Shown here piece after piece: positions 34,531-40,247 of a stretch of 40,247 nucleotides of DNA. Under the pieces are notes generated by a model. That model had not been told where the DNA came from. It was given only the letters and a program-made list of their open reading frames with translations, and searched no databases. The DNA lies in the NCBI GenBank assembly GCA_964572045.1, contig CAZNEI010000023.1, positions 1 through 40,247 of the forward strand, read 5' to 3'. Position 1 is the stretch's first letter, and each line of letters opens with the position of its first letter. The stretch comes from CBDCKR01 sp964572045 (lineage in GTDB: Bacteria; Gemmatimonadota; Gemmatimonadetes; Longimicrobiales; Gaopeijiaceae). The position numbers and the translations under genes were made by a program.

Positions 34531-35964
34531 ATGGCTCTGAGATTCCACGACACACTGACCCGCTCGATGAAGAGCTTCGAGCCGATGGACCCTCCGCATG
34601 TGCGCCTGTACGCTTGCGGACCCACGGTCTACGACTATGCCCACATAGGCAACTACAGGAGTTTCTTGGTCTACGACCTGCTGTACCGGTACCTCACGTG
34701 GCTGGGCTACGATGTGCACTTTGTCATGAACCTGACCGACGTAGACGACCGAACGATCGAGCGGGCTTGGGAGGACGGACAAGAAATCACGGAGTATACG
34801 GTTCCGTACAGCGAACAGATCCTCCGAGACGCCCGCACCCTGGGGATGCGCTCTGCGAGGAGCTACCCGCGGGCCACACAGTATGTACGGCAAATGATAG
34901 CGTGGGTCGAGCGGCTGGAGCAGAGAGGCCTGGCGTATGCCGCGGAAGACGGGTCGGTCTATTTCCCGATCGGCTCCTTCCCCTCGTATGGGCGCCTCAA
35001 GGGACTCGACCTGGAGGCAACCCGGCCGGGCGCGCGCGTCGCCGCCGACCGTTATGAGAAGGAGGACGTAAGGGACTTCGCGCTCTGGAAGGCTGCGAAG
35101 CCGATGGACGAGGCAGTCGGCGCGGCCTGGGACTCGCCGTGGGGGAGGGGCCGTCCGGGATGGCACCTGGAGTGCTCGGTGATGAGCGTGAGCGAGCTGG
35201 GAGAGACGCTGGACATTCACATGGGTGGCGAGGACCTCGTGTTTCCGCACCACGAGAACGAGATCGCTCAGTCGGAGGGGGTTACGGGAAGGACCTTTGT
35301 TCGCCACTGGGTGCACATCAAGCACCTCGTCGTCGAGGGCGAGAAGATGTCCAAGTCACTGGGCAACACGATCACGGTGCGGGAGCTCCTCGAGCAGGGG
35401 ATAGAACCGGCGGCCATACGCCACCAACTCATAAGCGCCCAGTATCGGCGTGAGTTGAACTTCACGGCCGACGGACTCAAGGCGTCGTCGTCGTCGATCC
35501 AGAGACTGCTCGACTTCGAGTCGCGCCTCGAAGAAGCGGAGCCGTCGGGCGGAGCCGGGCCCGGGGCTCTCGGCCGGATTGCGCGGGAAGCCGTCGACGC
35601 CTTCCGCGAGGCGATGGACGATGACCTGAACTCGGCCGAAGCGTTGGCGGCCCTCTTCGTCTTCGTGAACCGCGGCAATCGCGAGCTGGACGCTGCCGCG
35701 GCGATCGCGGGCGAGGACCTCACGGCAGCCAGGGAGGCCTTGGCGTCGATCGACGAGGTGCTGGGTTTGCTGGCGGTGGGTCGGGAAGGCCGCCGGGTGG
35801 ATGAAGACGTGGAGGCGTGGATCGAATGGCTGATCGAGGAGCGAAACACGGCTCGGGCCAGCCGCGACTTCGAGCGGGCCGACGCCATCAGGGAGGAGCT
35901 CGCCCACAAGGGCATCGTTCTCGAAGACTCCCCGGCCGGGACACGCTGGAAGGTCGTGCGCTGA
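34531..35964 (+). CDS. cysS: Cysteinyl-tRNA synthetase
   Basis: Class I synthetase charging tRNA-Cys. It is 477 residues. The zinc/substrate Cys29 lies in YACGPTVYDYAHIGN with the HIGH-type HIGN at 38-41; Cys215 (HLECSVM), His240 and a nearby Glu (PHHENEIAQ) complete the zinc site; KMSKS is at 272-276. The C-terminal DALR/helical domain ends RADAIREELAHKGIVLEDSPAGTRW, which matches the family's typical end. ATG 34531 is the first good start and aligns with the usual N-terminus. It stands 95 bases after pyrF; no promoter is obvious. Confidence 0.96.
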   Translation: MALRFHDTLTRSMKSFEPMDPPHVRLYACGPTVYDYAHIGNYRSFLVYDLLYRYLTWLGYDVHFVMNLTDVDDRTIERAWEDGQEITEYTVPYSEQILRDARTLGMRSARSYPRATQYVRQMIAWVERLEQRGLAYAAEDGSVYFPIGSFPSYGRLKGLDLEATRPGARVAADRYEKEDVRDFALWKAAKPMDEAVGAAWDSPWGRGRPGWHLECSVMSVSELGETLDIHMGGEDLVFPHHENEIAQSEGVTGRTFVRHWVHIKHLVVEGEKMSKSLGNTITVRELLEQGIEPAAIRHQLISAQYRRELNFTADGLKASSSSIQRLLDFESRLEEAEPSGGAGPGALGRIAREAVDAFREAMDDDLNSAEALAALFVFVNRGNRELDAAAAIAGEDLTAAREALASIDEVLGLLAVGREGRRVDEDVEAWIEWLIEERNTARASRDFERADAIREELAHKGIVLEDSPAGTRWKVVR

Positions 35965-36353
35965 CCATGCGGTGGCCTGGTTTCTTGGATGCTCTCGTCG
36001 CTCCCGAGTGCTCGCGTCGGGGGAAAGACGATCGGCGATGCGCGAGGGATTGATGGGAGCATCCGCCGCCGCTCCGAACCGTTATCTGGCGAGTTGGATC
36101 CCTGCAGGGGCGGGTCGCATGCGTCCTGTCCCCCCGAGGGCCGGGAGCATGCGCACGGGGCGGCGATCCGAACGCGAGGTCCGAGGATCCTCCGGCCGCG
36201 GCCGCGGTGTCGGTCCGCCTCGCCCGGAACCTGAACCCGAAACCGTTCCCGTAACCCCTCCCGAAGCGCCGTTCCCGGGACTCTCCGGGGAGTCCAGGAT
36301 CGAAATCGCGGTTGGTTCGTAATACCATGCATTGCAGGATGGAAAGCGCTCCT
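35965..36353. other. 389-base gap between cysS and tRNA-Thr
   Basis: No supportable gene. A stem-loop lies at 36278-36295 (GGACTCT with GGAGTCC, one G-T wobble, loop CCGG). A promoter-like pair, TTGGTT (36312-36317) and CAGGAT (36335-36340) with a 17-nt spacer, is well placed for the tRNA gene, predicting a start near 36347. Confidence 0.4.
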
Positions 36354-36426
36354 GCTGGCGTAGCTCAATTGGCAGAGCAGCTGCCTTGTAAGCAGCAGGT
36401 TATCGGTTCGAGTCCGATCGCCAGCT
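36354..36426 (+). tRNA. tRNA-Thr (anticodon TGT)
   Basis: A full cloverleaf of 73 nt: acceptor GCTGGCG pairs with CGCCAGC; D-arm GCTC/GAGC; anticodon stem GCTGC/GCAGC with loop CTTGTAA giving anticodon TGT; T-arm ATCGG/CCGAT with loop TTCGAGT. Discriminator T, then TTT; CCA is not encoded. In many bacteria this isoacceptor heads the Thr-Tyr-Gly-Thr-tuf cluster. Confidence 0.96.
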
Positions 36427-36621
36427 TTTCTCGCCAGCGATCGTCTGTTCACTGTTGAGCGGCTGTGCAAGATCCCTCTTCGTCGGTATCCGGGAGTGCC
36501 CGGCGTCCCTTTCCCCTCGGGCTGTGTCTGGGGCCGTGGGGGGAAGGGGGGGGTACGACTCCCGCCCGGGCGGCGGCGCGGCTTGCCCGTGAAGCTCTTC
36601 GACGGCCATGAGCGGGGCTCG

Positions 36622-37776
36622 GTGACTCGCTGCAACCGCCCTAAAGGGCGCTGGGGCATCGTTCCGCTCGCCCTCGCCGTCGCTTGGGGGTGCGGAGAGG
36701 AACCGGTCGGGGGTCTCGTGCGCCCACAAAGGGACGCCGACGGATCTTGCAGCATACCCGAGGACCTCATCTTTTCGGGCGGCGTCGGACTCGACGGAAT
36801 TCCGGCCTTGACCGATCCCGAACTCGTGTCCCCCGACGATCCCGGTGCGAGTTACGTGCGGCCGTGGGATCGCGTGATCGGCGTGAAGATCGACGAAGAG
36901 TACTTCGCTGTGCCGCATAATGTCCTGTGGTGGCACGAAGTCGTGAACTTCGATCTCTTCTCGACGCCTCTGGCCGTCACCTATTGCCCCCTCACAGGAT
37001 CCAGCATGGTGTTCGACCGGACCATCACGGGGGGGGCCGAGTTTGGGGTGTCGGGCCTTCTCTACCAGAACAACCTGATGCTGTACGATCGGAACGAGGA
37101 GCGGTCTCTGTGGCCGCAGATGCTACGGGGGGCCCGCTGTGGGCCTCGTGACGGACAGATGCTGGAGATGGTCGCTGCGATCGAGATGCGGTGGGACAAG
37201 TGGCTGGAGCTGTATCCTGACACCAGAGTCGTCGCGATCGACGACGGGCTGGGCCGTGACTACCAGCTCTACCCCTACGGGGACTACGAGAGCCTCGACA
37301 ATCCGAGGACGCTGTTCCCCCAGGGCGACTTCGACGATCGCCGCCCAGCCAAGGAGCGCGTACTGGCCATCCCGTACGCGAGGGGAGGTGGGATCGCTTT
37401 TCCCTTCAACGTCCTCGACTCCGGCGGCGGCCATCGGGCGGCTCACACGTCGGTCGACGGCAAAGGCGTGGTCATCTTCTGGGACCACGACGGAAGAGCG
37501 GCCGCGGCCTTCCACCCGATCGTTGACGGCCGGGCCCTGACGTTCGACGTGGTCGGGGGACGCTACGTCGACACCGAGACGACAAGCGAGTGGCGTATCG
37601 ATGGCCGGGCCACCTCGGGCCCTTTGAAGGGACGGGAGCTCGAGCCCTTGCCAGAAGCGTACGTCGCGTTCTGGTTCGCCTGGGCCGCCTTCGTCCCCGA
37701 CACTGAGCTCTGGATCGTCGGGGAGCCGGCTCCCGCTCCTCCGATCGACTCGGACGCGGTTGATCGGGCGGGGTAG
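36622..37776 (+). CDS. DUF3179-family lipoprotein
   Basis: A 384-residue protein of the DUF3179 family, identified by VTYCPLTGSSMVFDR (close to the family's VTYCPLCxSxxVFDR) and the later ARGGGIAFPF and VVIFWDHDG parts. Its biochemical role is unknown. From GTG 36622 the N-terminus MTRCNRPKGRWGIVPLALAV is a lipoprotein-type signal ending in AWGC (Cys24); Trp at -2 of the lipobox is unusual. A GTG at 36589 would add 11 residues before the signal. It lies between tRNA-Thr and the M3 peptidase, same strand. Confidence 0.8.
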   Translation: MTRCNRPKGRWGIVPLALAVAWGCGEEPVGGLVRPQRDADGSCSIPEDLIFSGGVGLDGIPALTDPELVSPDDPGASYVRPWDRVIGVKIDEEYFAVPHNVLWWHEVVNFDLFSTPLAVTYCPLTGSSMVFDRTITGGAEFGVSGLLYQNNLMLYDRNEERSLWPQMLRGARCGPRDGQMLEMVAAIEMRWDKWLELYPDTRVVAIDDGLGRDYQLYPYGDYESLDNPRTLFPQGDFDDRRPAKERVLAIPYARGGGIAFPFNVLDSGGGHRAAHTSVDGKGVVIFWDHDGRAAAAFHPIVDGRALTFDVVGGRYVDTETTSEWRIDGRATSGPLKGRELEPLPEAYVAFWFAWAAFVPDTELWIVGEPAPAPPIDSDAVDRAG

Positions 37777-37880
37777 CGACGAACGGCTTCCGGGAGCAGC
37801 TTGTCGATGCGGGCGGCTGCCTTGAGCGGAGCTGCGAAGCGTCTCATTGATTGTCGGCGCCTCCGGGAACCGGGATTTCC

Positions 37881-39926
37881 ATGCCCCTAGATTCCAATCC
37901 CCTTCTCCTCGACCAACGCCGCGTCCCGTTCGACCAGATACGAGCGGTGCACGTCGTGCCGGGAGTGCTGCGAATACTGGAGGAGGGCCGCCAGGGCATC
38001 GAATCGATCTGCGCGGGCCCTCTCCCGCCCACGTACACCACCACCGTGGGGTTGCTCGACGATATCACGGAGCGCGTGAGAACGCGGATCGCTCCGGTCA
38101 CCCACCTCCTGTCGGTGTCCGAGACTCCGGAGCTTCGGGAGGCCTTCAACGAGGTGCTGCCGGAGATCACGGAGTTTTGGACGCAGATCACGCTCAACGA
38201 GGCCCTTTGGACGCGGTTGAAGGCCTTCGGCGAGACAAAGGAGGCGACGGTCCTCGGCGGAATTCACGAGCGGCACTTCGAAACGGTGCAGCGGGACTTC
38301 CGAAGGGCAGGGGCGGAGTTGCCTCCCGAGTCGAGGGACCGGATCAGGGAGATCCGTCTAGAGCTCGCGCAGCTCGAGCGTAGGTTCTCGGAGAACGTGC
38401 TCGACGCCACCAACGCCCACGCCGTGGTTGTCCGGGACGGGACTCGGCTCGACGGGATCCCCGACGCCGACCGGGAACAGGCTTCCCGGAGGGCGGCCGA
38501 CGCAGGGAACCGAGGCTGCTGGCTCCTGACCCTCGACGACGCCTCCTTCGAGCTTGTGATGAAGTACGCGAAAGACCGCACTTTGCGAAGGGAGCTCTTC
38601 GACGCCCACGTATCCCGCTGCCGTGACGGTGAGTTCTCGAACGTACAGATCATGAGGCGAGTCCTCGAACTCCGGCGAGAACTCGCGGAGGTGCTCGGGT
38701 ATTCCGACTTCGCTGACTTCCGCCTAGAGGACCACATGGCGAAGACGGGTCGGGCGGCGTTCGAGTTCATCGAGGAGATGACGAGCAAGACTCGCCCGTA
38801 TTGGGAGCGTGATGCGAAGCAGCTCAGCGAGCACGCGGAAGCTCTTGGTCTTGAAGGGCTGTACCCCTGGGACACGGCTTTCGTCGGAGAAAACCTCCGC
38901 CTCGACCGATACGACATCCACGATGAGGCAACTCGCCCGTACTTTCCCCTCGACCGGGTGCTCGAAGGTCTCTTCGAAGTAACGAGACGCGTGTTCGGTC
39001 TCGTCGTGCGGGAGCGCCAGATCAAGGAGACCTGGCACCCGGACGTGCGGTTCTACGACCTTTGGGCGGAGGAGGGCGGGACCCACTTCGGATCGTTCTA
39101 CACGGACTGGCATCCTCGTCGGGGGAAGCGGCAGGGAGCGTGGATGAGCGTTCTCTCCACCGGGGGGCCGAAAGATGGCGGCTTCACACCCCACGTCGGC
39201 GTAATCGCCGGGAATCTCACGCCCCCCAAAGGCGACATCCCCTCCCTCCTCACCCACCGTGAGGTGGAAACGGTCTTCCATGAGTTCGGCCATCTCCTCC
39301 ATCACCTGACCTCTCGCGTTCCGGTCGCATCCCGGGCCGGTATCAACGTGGCTTGGGATTTCGTCGAGGTGCCGTCTCAGATCATGGAAAACTGGACCTG
39401 GGAGGAAGAGGCCTTGCCGCTCTTCTCCGGCCACTATCAGACAGGAGAGCCGGTTCCCAGGGAGCTGTGCGATCGCATGAGGGAGGCCCGTCGCTTCATG
39501 GGTGGCTGGAAGCAGATGCGCCAACTTGCATTCGGGTTCATCGACCTTCGGCTGCACCGGGACGAGCTCCTACCGCCCGCCGACCAAATGATCGCCCACG
39601 TCGGGAAGCTGATGGAAGGATATGCGCCGGGTCCCACGTTCGCCGCGTCCCACCCGGCCGCTTCGTTCAGCCATATCTTCTCCGGAGGATATGCGGCTGC
39701 CTACTATTCCTATCTCTGGTCCGAAGTGCTCGAGGCCGACGCTTTCGGGAGGTTCAAGCGCGAGGGGATCTTCAATCGTGCGGTCGGCAGGGCCTACCTC
39801 GATTCCCTACTCACGAGAGGCGACAGCGAGAATCCCGAGGTTCTGTTCAGGAACTTCATGGGGCGGGATCCCGATCAGAGGGCTCTTCTCGAACGCAATC
39901 TCGGGACGGCCCTTGAAGCGTGCTGA
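37881..39926 (+). CDS. M3-family oligopeptidase (oligopeptidase A-like)
   Basis: A cytoplasmic zinc endopeptidase degrading short peptides, 681 residues, the same size as oligopeptidase A (PrlC). The zinc motif HEFGH is at 467-471 within VFHEFGHLLHHLTSR, and the third-ligand region follows as WDFVEVPSQIMENW. GSFYTDWHPRRGKRQGAWM and SHIFSGGYAAAYYSYLWSEV are the substrate-clamp motifs typical of M3A enzymes; the end FRNFMGRDPDQRALLERNLG is the usual C-terminus. ATG 37881 is chosen; an in-frame start 30 bases upstream is possible. Confidence 0.93.
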   Translation: MPLDSNPLLLDQRRVPFDQIRAVHVVPGVLRILEEGRQGIESICAGPLPPTYTTTVGLLDDITERVRTRIAPVTHLLSVSETPELREAFNEVLPEITEFWTQITLNEALWTRLKAFGETKEATVLGGIHERHFETVQRDFRRAGAELPPESRDRIREIRLELAQLERRFSENVLDATNAHAVVVRDGTRLDGIPDADREQASRRAADAGNRGCWLLTLDDASFELVMKYAKDRTLRRELFDAHVSRCRDGEFSNVQIMRRVLELRRELAEVLGYSDFADFRLEDHMAKTGRAAFEFIEEMTSKTRPYWERDAKQLSEHAEALGLEGLYPWDTAFVGENLRLDRYDIHDEATRPYFPLDRVLEGLFEVTRRVFGLVVRERQIKETWHPDVRFYDLWAEEGGTHFGSFYTDWHPRRGKRQGAWMSVLSTGGPKDGGFTPHVGVIAGNLTPPKGDIPSLLTHREVETVFHEFGHLLHHLTSRVPVASRAGINVAWDFVEVPSQIMENWTWEEEALPLFSGHYQTGEPVPRELCDRMREARRFMGGWKQMRQLAFGFIDLRLHRDELLPPADQMIAHVGKLMEGYAPGPTFAASHPAASFSHIFSGGYAAAYYSYLWSEVLEADAFGRFKREGIFNRAVGRAYLDSLLTRGDSENPEVLFRNFMGRDPDQRALLERNLGTALEAC

Positions 39927-39965
39927 CCGACCCCCGTCGCTCACACGGGACGCTTGAATCAAGCC

Positions 39966-39994
39966 TTGATGACACTTCTGCAAACGGTTACGTT
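39966..39994 (+). promoter_or_regulatory. Candidate promoter of the tRNA-Tyr/tRNA-Gly unit
   Basis: TTGATG (39966-39971) and TACGTT (39989-39994) are 17 nt apart in an AT-richer stretch after the M3 peptidase gene, about 95 bases before tRNA-Tyr. A small inverted repeat GCTTGA-A-TCAAGC (39952-39964) abuts its upstream edge and may end the peptidase transcript. Confidence 0.45.
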
Positions 39995-40088
39995 TTCAAG
40001 CTTGCCCGGAAAAGAGCCGCCTGGGTCGGGCCGGCTCGGTTGTTCCAGGGAGACGAGGTCGCGGGGTAGAGGCCCCGGAACCGTAGCC

Positions 40089-40170
40089 GGTGGGGTACCG
40101 AAGCGGTCAAACGGGGCAGACTGTAAATCTGCTGGCATAGCCTTCGTAGGTTCGAATCCTACCCCCACCA
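40089..40170 (+). tRNA. tRNA-Tyr (anticodon GTA)
   Basis: An 82-nt tRNA with a long variable arm, as expected for bacterial tRNA-Tyr. Acceptor GGTGGGG pairs with CCCCACC; anticodon stem GCAGA/TCTGC with loop CTGTAAA gives anticodon GTA; T-arm GTAGG/CCTAC with loop TTCGAAT; discriminator A. CCA is not encoded. Confidence 0.96.
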
Positions 40171-40193
40171 CTTGAGTCCCAGGCGTTTGCTTT

Positions 40194-40247
40194 GCGGGAG
40201 TAGCTCAGTTGGCTAGAGCATCAGCCTTCCAAGCTGAGGGTCGCGGG
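40194..40247 (+). tRNA. tRNA-Gly (anticodon TCC), cut by the window edge
   Basis: Acceptor 5' strand GCGGGAG, D-arm GCTC/GAGC, and anticodon stem TCAGC/GCTGA with loop CTTCCAA giving anticodon TCC. The T-arm and 3' acceptor strand lie beyond the window. It follows tRNA-Tyr by 23 bases, as in Tyr-Gly-Thr-tuf clusters. Confidence 0.92.

Noticed and set aside
36427..40088. Integrated mobile element at tRNA-Thr
   Set aside because: The two genes between the tRNAs are ordinary (DUF3179 lipoprotein, M3 peptidase), with no integrase and no repeated tRNA 3' end at the other side.

Overview
This GC-rich bacterial chromosome window is densely packed with housekeeping genes and holds no integrase, transposase, phage gene or CRISPR array. 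The gene content fits a Gram-negative aerobe: outer-membrane barrel, lipoproteins, periplasmic amidase, class II (B12-dependent) ribonucleotide reductase and aerobic CO-dehydrogenase-type molybdenum hydroxylase. Together with the high GC this resembles Gemmatimonadota, but that is inference from gene content; no rRNA or other strong phylogenetic marker is present.

Layout. Positions 297-4152 carry a three-gene overlapping operon, murQ-anmK-GT39-type membrane glycosyltransferase (cell-wall sugar recycling plus a GT-C enzyme), which meets an uncharacterised membrane-protein gene (minus strand) tail to tail. A 1002-residue secreted metalloprotease / beta-propeller / outer-membrane-barrel fusion follows (4896-7904), then nrdJ (8220-10745), whose promoter region contains a near-consensus NrdR box. 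From 11325 to 17180 lies a coxS-coxL-coxM-coxD-coxE cluster in the order usual for form II CO-dehydrogenase-like enzymes. It faces a minus-strand group of coxG and an XdhC/CoxI factor split into two overlapping genes. 

Positions 19162-25525 hold sufE, a glutaminyl-cyclase-like M28 lipoprotein, a nitrilase, ornithine aminotransferase, a cysteine-rich YggX-like protein (minus strand), a fabH-type ketoacyl synthase and a DksA/TraR zinc-finger protein. Positions 25846-30147 form a central-metabolism block: pyruvate kinase, a PhnP-like metallo-hydrolase overlapping glucose-6-phosphate isomerase, and a YtxH-type small membrane protein. Positions 30737-35964 hold smpB overlapping an N-acetylmuramoyl-L-alanine amidase, then pyrD-pyrF, then cysS.

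The right end (36354-40247) has tRNA-Thr(TGT), a DUF3179 lipoprotein, an M3 oligopeptidase, tRNA-Tyr(GTA) and a tRNA-Gly(TCC) cut by the window edge. Thr(TGT)-Tyr(GTA)-Gly(TCC) is the start of the classic tRNA-tuf cluster, here opened by about 3.7 kb carrying two protease/lipoprotein genes.

I found no single wholly new system. The points most worth a second look are the NrdR-box/promoter arrangement at nrdJ, the split tRNA cluster, the protease-propeller-barrel fusion, the form II molybdenum hydroxylase locus with its split XdhC factor, and the four-cysteine YggX variant.
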